Assembly (NCBI GenBank): GCA_947561715.1
Contig: OX387205.1
Coordinates: forward strand, 1,989,001-2,053,000
Origin: Ascidia mentula
Taxonomy: Eukaryota; Chordata; Ascidiacea; Phlebobranchia; Ascidiidae
Length of the DNA stretch: 64,000 nucleotides
Reading direction: 5' to 3'
Shown: positions 1 through 9,426 of the stretch, piece after piece
Position numbering within the stretch: the stretch's first letter is position 1
How the letters are laid out: the number at the start of each line of letters is the position of its first letter
Position numbers and translations under genes: made by a program
The notes under the pieces: generated by a model
What the model was told of the DNA's origin: nothing
Databases searched by the model: none
The model's input: only the letters and a program-made list of their open reading frames with translations

Positions 1-75
1 AGCTTTCCTGTTTAAAGTATTTAACTCAAAATTTTTTGTACCCTATACATAATTTTATACCTATTTTTGTTTCAG

Positions 76-989
76 GTCTTATTAACAAAATAAAAACCGA
101 CACTAAAGTTTTGAAGGACGAAAGTGAAAAGAGAAGAGCAACCGCTAGAAACAATATGGAACACAAAGTTGGGAACTTGCTTCGCGAGCTAGAACGCTTG
201 AAGATCAAGTTTACAAACGTTTCGCCTGGTTACAATGCTCCACGATCAAACTTCAACAATGCTACCACTAAAAGCTTAGTGAAATGCGCTCCAATAACTG
301 ATGGTTGGTTACCTAAAGCCAAACCACATCCATTTGTCACAGCCTATTCAAGACACTGCAATTTGAAGACTGTAGACGACGTGCAAGACCGCGGGTATAA
401 GCTATTTGCTGCTTCACGCCACCCTAAGGTTTCAAACCAACCCAATAGTCGGAATGCACACGGAGAATTACCAGGCATTCCGCAGCAAGCCGTACATCTC
501 GCAACGCGACTCTCTAGCGACGTCTCGCGGCTGTCCATTTCCCCGTATCCGTGCGGCGGAAGTGACGCATCGCGAAAAACCGCCGCCACGTCAACTTCCG
601 AACTAATAAACCTCGACATCGATGAAACCGACGATTCCATGCCGAGCAGCAGATTCTCCGAGAGCGTTTCGCCTCGCCGCTCACACGGTCACGTGACGTC
701 GGTTTCACCGAATTTCGTCACACTCGTGAACGACAGGAAGGATGTGACGTCATTGTATTTTACGCCTCGTCGGTTTCCATCCAATGGCAGGAAAAGCGAG
801 AGCCACGTCAGAAGGTCTGAAACTTTTTATACACAATCTAATGAGTGGTTTTTCCTATACCTTATTTTAAATAGGCACGGTGGCTGTCATGCCAACACTA
901 CGTCGAAGTCACTGCCAGGGTCTGAAAAGAGACGAGTATCTCACCACTCGAGGTCGCAACCTGCTTCCAATAGAAGACGTCGAAGATGA
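76..989 (+). CDS. 3' terminal coding region of an unrecognised gene (partial)
   Basis: An open frame follows a T-rich acceptor (TTTGTTTCAG ending at 75) and runs to a TGA at 987-989; the 5' exons lie outside the window. The first 45 or so residues are charged and helical (many K, E and R, spaced like a short coiled coil). The middle is Ser/Pro/Thr-rich, and the C-terminus is strongly basic, ending in a run of arginines. A likely 60-nt intron sits at 815-874: it ends in a T-rich tract plus TAG, its translation is oddly hydrophobic, and removing it keeps frame (phase 2). Its donor GTCTGA is weak. A polyA signal follows at 1019. The stretch is richer in CpG than most of the window. I recognise no family; it may be a coiled-coil or cytoskeletal protein, but no function is claimed. 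Confidence 0.55.
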
Positions 990-1018
990 TGTTGTTGTGT
1001 GTCGGACGAAATGCACAG

Positions 1019-1024
1019 AAATAA
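1019..1024 (+). terminator. polyA signal of the upstream partial gene
   Basis: AATAAA lies 30 nt after the stop codon of the partial gene. It is the first canonical hexamer downstream. Confidence 0.5.
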
Positions 1025-2545
1025 AGAACGTATATGTGCAAAAAGAGTCATAATATTCATTCGGAGCTACAGGCAGGGTGTACACATTGTTTCAACCTGT
1101 AACGTCTCATTAAAAAACATGTTTCTCAAACCTAGCTTTGCTCGTTCTTGAACACAAAGACAACTTGTTCTATCTAAATGATTCTATGTCAGTAACAACA
1201 TGCCCGCAATAAAAAATAAAAAAAACTTGCAGTTCTATTTAAGGGTATTAAAGATTATTTTATACTAGTATGGATTAATACACCTTGAATGTTGTTTTTC
1301 AAGAAACCGCTAACTGCTTGCGAATCGCAAGAAGATTTTCATCAAATCAGACAATAAACCAAATCATACACACAAGCACCTAATGATCACACGCAATTTT
1401 GCTTTTAACATTCTTTTAAAACACCCCATGCTGCAAAAATAAACACATTTTCCTGCAAAAACAGAACAGTCTAGTTTTTGTGTGCTGGGCAAATCACCGC
1501 AACTTGCCTTCGGTCAACATGTCGCGTAAGTCAAGCGTGACTTTGCGTCATTGGCGCGGTAAACTAATTGAACAATTTCTTCATGATTGTTTGGTAGGAG
1601 TTCAGGTCGTTGCCTACATGTTATCAATGCTCCATCTGACTGATGTGACTCCAGTACTAGTAAACCATAAAAAACGAACATTATTATAACAGCGGTCCGA
1701 CTCCCAAAAAGTCGCAACAAAAAAGCAAAAAAGGACTAAAACAATACTCTGTTTTATACCAGGTTAATATATACATTCACTGGGCAATTATTGGTCGGGC
1801 AACCTTTCTTGCGGCACACAAAACGTCTCAACAAGTAACGTAACCTAATTCCTCAATTGTGCATTGAAATATCTGAAAATGTCTGCATATTGTAGTACGG
1901 TAGATTATATCGTATGTAATGTTGGGAAATGAGACGGCTTATAAAAGATTAAAGCGACAATGACAGACAAAGACGTTACAATTGGAGGTTTTGCGTTGTG
2001 GTGCTTATCTGTGTTGGAGGGTTGAGCTCGGCAATTACAAAGTAAAAGCGAAGTAAAATGACGAGAAAAATTTCCTACCTTCAGAAATAACTAACGCAGT
2101 CTAGCCAAAGCTCTTGGAATTACTTGTATCAAGTCATATCTACAATCTTCATGGGTGTTGTGCAATGAAGTATGAAATACCAAGTTTATTATACCATAAT
2201 GTTTGCGGTTTCGCAAAAAAAAAACTGCAATGCAAAAATATTGTTTAGTATATCTTTGTGTCCAGGAAATATCCATGACTCAAATGGCCGAGTATTTTAT
2301 CGTAACGCTCATCCGCAATTCAATCATCTGGCGGGAAATATTGAAACGGGAAATCACGAAAATAATAAATAACAGTTGCTTTTCGTGTTTTGATTACGTT
2401 TTATTGTTGTGGGGTTAAACAATGGCTATTGTCGATCAAATATTTAAGTCCGCGAATTTATGTTGCACTGATTTTATGGTTCCAAAAACCGACTAACATC
2501 CACTTAAAGTAAAAACAAACACAATGTAAAAGTTAATGTCAATTT
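1025..2545. other. intergenic, no supported gene
   Basis: This AT-rich spacer lies between the first gene and MUS81. Only short open frames occur, none with convincing composition or splice context. Its end (about 2530-2552) has a pyrimidine tract followed by CAG just upstream of the MUS81 ATG, which could be the acceptor of a 5' UTR intron or a trans-splice site. Confidence 0.5.
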
Positions 2546-2569
2546 TCCAGATACCTCTACTTTGCAAAC

Positions 2570-4414
2570 ATGTCTGTAGTTAAAAAGAAGAGGAAAGTGG
2601 ATGACTGCCCAAATCGATTGTTTCTTTCTTATTTGAAAGCGTGGAGAGATGACGCTGGAGCAGCAGAAAGCAAGGCATATCACGTATACAACAAAGCATT
2701 TAAATCAATGCAAAAGTATCCACTGCCCCTACAAACTGGCAAGGAAGCGGTTATCATTGAAAACATTGGAGATAAAATTGGCTCCATGCTTGATTCCAAG
2801 CTAAACAAGGAGGCTAAGGAAAAAGGTTTAACACCAAGAGAGTATCTGGAAGCATCCAGGGATGTTCACAGCAGTTGGTGGGTGACACTGGAAGAATCTA
2901 ATACCCAAGTTGTGAGAAAGCAAAAGCCAAAGAAAACATCCAGTGCAGTCGATAAACCTCGAAAAGGAAGAGAATACATTCCAGTCAAAAAATCAGGAGC
3001 GTATGCAATTATGGTGGCCTTGTACAAGGATTACACATCGACATGTAGCAGTGGCTTTATGAAAAAGGCAGAGTTGCAGAGAGCTGCCCAGCCCTTTTGC
3101 ACTAAGTCATTCACTGTGTCAGAACCTGGGAGCCAGTATACTGCTTGGAGCAGCATGGCAACATTACTCACCAAAGAGCTGGTAAAAAAGTCTGGTAATC
3201 CTGCTAGGTTTGAGATCACAGACACTGGAATTGAGCTTGCAGCGAAACTTGAGTCTGCCGACAGTGTTTGCGACAAAAACCAGGACTCCACTAAGACTGT
3301 GCCAAAAATGTTTACAAATACAAAGAAACCTTGTGGAAATAATGTGCTCCAACTTTCCGATTCAGATGATGATTTAGAAACTAAAAAGACGGATGTCGTT
3401 GATTTGACTCTTAGTGATGAAGATGTAGGTGCGTCGTCGGAAAAAGAAAATAGTTGCAGATCTTTAACAAATCCTGCTACCTCCAGCTTCACATCAACAT
3501 ACACAAATCTAATAAACAAGCCATATACCAGCAATCAGCAGCAACCACTTGCATTTGCTGGCAAAGTAGAATTTACTTTAATGCCAGGACAATATCAAAT
3601 ATTGCTTTGTGTTGATTCAAGAGAAGTTAGTGGTGACAAGCGGAAAAAGGAAATGAGAAGGGAGTTGGACAAATTGGGATTTAGTTATGATGAAAAAGTG
3701 CTGCAGATTGGTGATTTTGTGTGGGTAGCAAGGGAAAAGACTAGATTCCAAGTAGGACCAGCAAAGGAGTTGGTTTTGGATTATGTCGTTGAACGAAAGT
3801 GCATGTCGGACTTGGCACAGTCGATACGAGATGGAAGGTTTCATGAACAAAAGATACGCCTTAAACAATGCGGCCTGAGTAACATAATTTACCTTGTAGA
3901 AGATTTAAAACAGATTCAGCACCAAAGTTTGCCCGAGAAAACTCTGCGACAGGCACTCCACAACACCAGAATAACAGACAAAATTTTTGTAAAATACTGC
4001 AACAACATTGCCAACACAGCTGAATATTTGAGAACTATGACACTGAAACTGCAAAACTTATACGAGGGAAAATCTCTTCGTGCCTGTGATGTAACCGGCA
4101 AAAGTGATGCAGTTGTGAAATGTGATCTAGTAACTTTTCAGGACTTTAATGATGGCAGTATGAAATGCAAAGGGCTAACTATCTCAGAAATGTTCAACAA
4201 ATTGCTGATGCAAATTCATGGTATGTCATATGACAAAGCAAAAGCTATCACTGTACTCTATCCAACACCTAACATTCTGTATAAAGCTTATGATAGGTGT
4301 TCCTCTGCAAAGGACAAAGAAGAAATGCTTTCCAAAGTAAAAACTGGTCTTCTGCAGAGAAATTTGGGCATTAATTTGAGCCGAATAATTTTCCATGTGT
4401 TTGGTAATGGATAA
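2570..4414 (+). CDS. MUS81: MUS81 structure-specific endonuclease catalytic subunit
   Basis: A 614-residue protein in one uninterrupted exon, about the size of animal MUS81. MUS81 pairs with an EME subunit in the nucleus and cuts 3' flaps, stalled forks and Holliday-type junctions. Visible features: a basic KKKRKV nuclear signal at residues 5-10; an N-terminal helix-hairpin-helix region (about 15-90); an acidic Ser-rich linker (about 255-300) with VVDLT at 276-280 followed by acids, like a SUMO-interacting motif; then the XPF-type nuclease with VDSRE (348-352), GDFVW (381-385) and the catalytic ERK-x3-D motif (E408, R409, K410, D414); and a C-terminal tandem HhH region. All key catalytic residues are present. 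The start is the first ATG after stops, and the N-terminus fits the family. The lack of introns contrasts with every other recognisable gene here. The next gene, UCP, is convergent. Confidence 0.95.
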   Translation: MSVVKKKRKVDDCPNRLFLSYLKAWRDDAGAAESKAYHVYNKAFKSMQKYPLPLQTGKEAVIIENIGDKIGSMLDSKLNKEAKEKGLTPREYLEASRDVHSSWWVTLEESNTQVVRKQKPKKTSSAVDKPRKGREYIPVKKSGAYAIMVALYKDYTSTCSSGFMKKAELQRAAQPFCTKSFTVSEPGSQYTAWSSMATLLTKELVKKSGNPARFEITDTGIELAAKLESADSVCDKNQDSTKTVPKMFTNTKKPCGNNVLQLSDSDDDLETKKTDVVDLTLSDEDVGASSEKENSCRSLTNPATSSFTSTYTNLINKPYTSNQQQPLAFAGKVEFTLMPGQYQILLCVDSREVSGDKRKKEMRRELDKLGFSYDEKVLQIGDFVWVAREKTRFQVGPAKELVLDYVVERKCMSDLAQSIRDGRFHEQKIRLKQCGLSNIIYLVEDLKQIQHQSLPEKTLRQALHNTRITDKIFVKYCNNIANTAEYLRTMTLKLQNLYEGKSLRACDVTGKSDAVVKCDLVTFQDFNDGSMKCKGLTISEMFNKLLMQIHGMSYDKAKAITVLYPTPNILYKAYDRCSSAKDKEEMLSKVKTGLLQRNLGINLSRIIFHVFGNG

Positions 4415-4425
4415 AAATTTCCACA

Positions 4426-4431
4426 AATAAA
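4426..4431 (+). terminator. MUS81 polyA signal
   Basis: AATAAA begins 12 nt after the last base of the TAA stop of MUS81, implying a very short 3' UTR. Confidence 0.6.
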
Positions 4432-5357
4432 TACAGTTTTGTTGTTATGCTCTACCTGCTCATTCATGATGAACTCATTCCATGAGACACACTGACTACA
4501 AGTGCACTGTTTATTCTGTCATATTTACAAGCTCAATTCATGGTGGAACACTTGTAAACAAATCAACAAATATTTTTACAGTAATACAGTCATTGCCTAC
4601 CATCAAATATAAAAATTGTTAACATAGTTGTGTTACTGTTAATTTTGTTGGCATTATTACAGTTACAACACAATTTCCTAAAATCAGACACAAAACGGAT
4701 TTTATCACTTGGCTATAAGACATAGTTTACTGGTGCTTTGGGGGGAATAGTTTCAAACTAGGTTGAATAATCATGTGATAAATCTGAACTAAAAATGACC
4801 AGTGATAACTGTATACACCAGGCAAAAAAAGTTTATCAATGCCAGGTTTCATGAAATCGAGGTAAGAATGCAACTTGAATAAAATAAACAAAATTGGCCA
4901 TGCCAAGCTATCCTATCTACTAAGCATTAGTACTTGGTACTGTGTTAAAATAAACATACATATTAAGAAATGTGGAACAAGTTTGTTGAGTAGAAATATT
5001 CTTTTCAATTTCAACAACACAAAAAAAAACGTGTACCGAACACAAAACACACATTGGTATAAAGGTAACTCCATTGCTTGCTCTTTCACAGAAAGGCGAA
5101 GTCGCCAGGATCTTGCGTTGTAGCTCTTCACATTGAAGCTTACATATCATGACGTCATGTTGGATGTGAAAATCGCTAATCAGTGTGAAGATAAGCGGCC
5201 ACTATCTTGCCTTCGCCTGTTTCCTGCGCAAGTCACGTGTTAATTGGCGATGACGTAGATCGGCTGGCGGGGAAGCAACAGAAAAGTTTTGTCATGCATG
5301 GTGGGCCAGCAAGGGTCCTTGGCATGCATGAAAGAAAGGCTGAACGAGCGTTGCTGG
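4432..5357. other. spacer between convergent MUS81 and UCP
   Basis: It holds the 3' flanks of two convergent genes. I see no further coding sequence. A TGACGTCA palindrome lies at 5150-5157. Confidence 0.5.
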
Positions 5358-8300
5358 TCACTTGAAGTCGCTAACGTACGTTTGTTTGTTGGCCTGGTAC
5401 TGGTGCGACATCTTGCGGCTGAAAATCTTGTACTGTTCGTACGAGACAAACATGACAATGTTCCAAGAGCCGAGACGCAAATAGGAAGGCACGAATCTGC
5501 GCAGAAAAAACTTGATTATTATCACGTTCAGTATATTTAAATCTATTAATGTTTTCACATGGCAGTGATCTATAAAATATAAAAATAAGGTTTAAAATAC
5601 GATAATACTTGACGTGATTTTACCAACCACTCAAACTGAAATAAATGGTAATATGGGAGTAATTTTATTTTCATCGGGTCAGTTTAATTTAATAAATATC
5701 TTTTCCAAAAATAATTTAAAAAGAAGAATGAGAGTTTGATTTCTATGAATCGCCTGTGTAGTCTTTATGGCTGACAGAGACTCAGTAACGGATCAATGCA
5801 GAAAATGATAAATATTCCTAAGTCGTCTGTCTGTTTCAAGTTTTTACGACATATATATTTCGCCTGTCTGTGCAGGCATCATCGGTATCGCTAAAAAACA
5901 ACACAACAACAAAGTTAACCAACAGTAATGCAAATGTAAAAATACCTTACAAACTGACAATCAGATTTCACGATTAGGTAAGGTGCGACTGAACTGTCGG
6001 CTTTGGCGAAATATATATGTCGTAAAAACATGAAACAGACAGACGACTTAGGAATATTTATCATTTTCTGCGTTAAAAAGAAGAATTTAAATAATTTTTG
6101 TGTCCGAATTGTGTTTTTCGGCATAAATTTCACAAGAAAAGCTTCGCAATTTGTGCAGCTTATAACTGTTTCCAGCGCAAACACATTTGTCGGTATTTTA
6201 AACTTACCCTTTGTAGAAAGACCGAATTCCCTCATTGAGCAACATGGTTTTGGCGCAGTGAATCGGGCCCCTGTAGTGATTCACCTTTGAGTTCATGTAC
6301 CTCGTTTTCACCACGTCGACCGGTGACGCAATCATTGTGGTGATGAAACCTGGAAAATGGACCACGTCATCAGTGACGTTATAGAACATTTTCGTAGGTA
6401 TTTTGTATCTATGTGCGATATTTTTTTTATATGGAAATATGAAAGGAACATTCTACTGTTAAAAGATGTACTCCAAGTTTCTCAGATAGCAACATCAACA
6501 TTGTTAAAGGAAATTAGGAAATTTGTTGGGGAAAAACAGGTTTAACGAAGGGGGTTCTTTAAAGTAACAAACTTCAAGTTAAGTGTTTGCCAATAACAAC
6601 GGCTGATACATTATATAACAGCGCCGACGTGATTGGTATTAAATCAAGAGAAACATCCACATTCCAGTGGATAAAATCAGTACCCAGTAACACCCGCAGT
6701 GTAAAAATAATTGATCAAGAATAAAATATTCATGAAAATATTGAAAGCAAATACGAGCCGCCGGTGAACACATATTGGTTATCGATTCGAGCCACCTGGG
6801 TTGTGTAAAAACAGCCCCAGCGTCCCAACCGTAATAAGCGGATTACGATGTCCCGCCAAAACAAAGGGCTTTGCTTTCCGATTGCATGTTCGATCTGACG
6901 ACTCAGTTTCGCTCGATATATTATCCTGTTCATTGCCAGCGCTATACCTGATATGAAGGCTGATGTAAAATGGCACACTGGGTTGTCGCTGAGCAGTTTA
7001 AGGTCCAGGATGGTCTCCTTCACAATGTCGTAAGTAACGAGTTCGCAAACATTCACCACCCCCAGTCTTGCCATATTGGTCCCCATTCCCTTCCAAAGTT
7101 CTCTGATGCCAGCAACGCGATACAGAGACCTAAAAAATGAGTATTTATCTTATTTTGTCTGTTTGGGTTCATTTTTCATCAAGTAAAGAACGCAAAGATG
7201 CGAAATGGTGCTTTGTATTTTACAACCAAGGCATGATTTTGCTTTATACAACTTTGTGTTCGGCACCATTCGTTTCCAGGATATTGTATACAGAAGCAAA
7301 TGAGATGTATAACGATCGGCGAGTTGCTGTTTATAGCCACGCAACAGGTTTATCCATTTTTGGTACTGTGGTAAACGTCGATCTGTTCGGTGCCCTTTTA
7401 CTACAGGTGCAAACAGGACCCTTATCCCTTCGTTAAATCGTTCATCGACGAAAAAGTATGAAAAGTGTTTGAGACTGTCTATATTTCACTACCTGTAGGC
7501 CTGCATGCTATTCTTGAATTGGTGATCTCCTTTCGGTTTACGGGCGTCCGCTTGCATCTTAATCTTCACAACTTCAGTAGGTTGAAACATGGCAACAGCA
7601 ATGCAAGCAGAAGTGGTGCCGGCCAATATTCTCTGCGGGATCTGCTTCCCCTTGGGGTTCCCTGCGCAAATGCAAAGGTAATGATTTTAAATATAAAGTC
7701 GCATAACAAAATGACATGTACTCGACAAAGATTCCTCAATACATTTATCAACAAGTGTATAGTTTAATTTTTGCGACTCGAGTATACATAATTGCATTGC
7801 AACATAAATCGTTGTCATAAACTGTAAGAATATCTGCGATATTTCAGCCTTCCAAACCAATGTATAAACCACACACATTTACCTGGCAGTAACTCCTGGT
7901 AAAATTCCTTTATTGAATCATAGAGGCCGATTCTTACAGCACAGAAAGCAACTTGACGTTGCAATCCTGCGCCCAAACCCCCGTACAAGCTTTTGACGCC
8001 ATTATTTTTCACCCCGTTGATCAAGGTACGAACCAAACCTCCAGATGCAGAACTGACATTAGCTGAGCTTGCTGTAAGCGGCATTGCAGTGCCAAGAGCA
8101 TTGCCACGCTTCATAGAAGAAACCGCTGCAAACTTAGCGTTGTGTATCGGGGACGGCCCTTTCGCAACGAAGGCCGAGTTGCGAAGTTGACTCGATGACG
8201 TCATTGATTTGACTGCCGAAAATTTCGCAGGTTTTTTCTTGCTGAGGGTGCTCAGTTTTGCTCCACTCATCGGACGTTTCAGAGGTTGTTTGACACTTGA

Positions 8301-8757
8301 TAGGTCTTTATTGAAGGCCGACATGCCCGTTTTTGCACCTTGTGACGTCATTGATGACGATATTGGCGCGCCCTTGGCTTTGGAGATGCCCTCGCCTCTG
8401 ACCTGAAGGATACAGATTTGTTTGTAAAACTCGTGTCAAACTTGAAAATGCTCATGCAAAAGCGCAAAGGAATGTAAGTCATGACCCTGACAACAAACCA
8501 TCGTCCTCAGTTTAGTTAAACAAAGACTTGTTTAATAAACGTCACCATAGCAACGTATTCTGTGACGTGAACCTAAGTATGTGGTTAAGCCACAGGTCCA
8601 TGAACCACTCCTGCAGTGTTCCTTAACACACTTAAATACTTACTTGGAGCCAGACTTTCGCAGTATCCAAAGGAAAAGTAAATATGTCAGCTGTGCATCC
8701 GGCCATCCCTGCACTGGCAATCTTCATAGGTACCGTAAGGCCATCTGATGACGTCAT
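5358..8757 (-). CDS. mitochondrial uncoupling protein (SLC25 family, UCP1-3 type) with long matrix-loop insertion
   Basis: Six exons (minus strand): 8644-8757, 7883-8402, 7493-7661, 6948-7129, 6208-6349, 5358-5496. All have consensus GT/AG and the phases sum to a 421-aa protein. It is an inner-membrane carrier of the SLC25 fold; UCPs carry protons or anions and dissipate the proton gradient. The three carrier signatures are PLDTAK (from P29), PTEVVK (from P239) and SPVDVVKTR (P338-R345). The UCP-typical CELVTYD and LRLGSWN segments are present, as are the three Arg that bind purine nucleotides in the family (R195, R289, R383). Two oddities: in signature 1 the usual Arg after AKV is Trp (W36), and residues about 44-158, all in exon 2, are a Ser/Lys/Thr-rich insert where relatives have 10-15 residues. 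Human UCPs are about 300-310 aa. The alternative that the insert is an unspliced intron is unlikely because it stays open and polar. Confidence 0.9.
5794..6074. repeat. foldback element (long terminal inverted repeats) in UCP intron 5
   Basis: Arms 5794-5864 and 6005-6074 are near-perfect inverted copies of about 70 bp around a loop of about 140 bp. Both include the CGTCTGTCTGTTTC motif and its complement. No open frame is present, so this is a MITE-like or foldback element that would fold into a long hairpin in the UCP pre-mRNA. Confidence 0.85.
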
Positions 8758-9426
8758 TGTGACGCAATAACAATGTTTTGTAAGGGAGAAAGTAAGTGCA
8801 GTGGTATTTTGAGGTGACTTGTAGCTGGTGAAAGGACAGACACGAAGTTAAGCGAAGTAGAATGCCCACATATCTTTGGTTGTTTGTTTTTTGTTCTGTT
8901 TTTGATTATTCGAGTCTCGTTGATTTGAAAATTGTTCAGAAAAGTGTTTTTGATTGGAGTTGTGATCGGCGGCGGAATTATCCTGCACGTTTCCGTTTAC
9001 AGAAGGCGTCTTGTCTCGCCTCATAATAGATAGGAAATTTAACTGTGGCCACCTGCAAAGCAAAAAATCATTTAAAACATGAAGGGAATGTACACGGGAA
9101 ACATATATTGCAAGGCATAACCACATACCGCAACTCACCAACAGCGCTGCTATCTCTAGAAACACATAAATAAACACTTTCCTCATCTTAACGAACACAT
9201 TCACGGTTGAAAACCGGGCCTACGTGTAACTTTTCAACAAAATTGGCGCAATCAACAGCAAAAAACAGACATTTATAGCACATTTGTTACGTCATAGGCA
9301 ACAAGATAATTGCAATGCGACCAACCATGCCAACTGTATCCAATGCGACAGAACAAAACAAAATAAACAAACACGCAAAAGTCGGTTTGCAAACGACTTG
9401 AGAGCTGGAGTAACTACAAGCGAAAT
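8758..9426. other. divergent promoter region between UCP and the unknown four-exon gene
   Basis: About 670 bp separate the UCP start codon (minus) from the start of the gene at 9427 (plus). A TGACGTCA palindrome (8749-8756) abuts the UCP start codon. A minus-strand open frame at 8848-9204 has no recognisable similarity and may be UCP 5' UTR. Confidence 0.4.

Noticed and set aside
3031..3534. 167-codon minus-strand frame within MUS81
   Set aside because: It is the antisense shadow of the conserved MUS81 coding sequence.
7370..7430. Possible extra UCP exon ([13 protein letters not shown] reading) on the minus strand
   Set aside because: The exon 7493-7661 joins directly to 6948-7129 in phase and matches the carrier alignment; no extra exon is needed.
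8848..9204. 118-codon minus frame upstream of UCP
   Set aside because: No motif, no splice pairing to UCP needed for a complete carrier, and Gln/Asn-rich low complexity at the end; perhaps 5' UTR.
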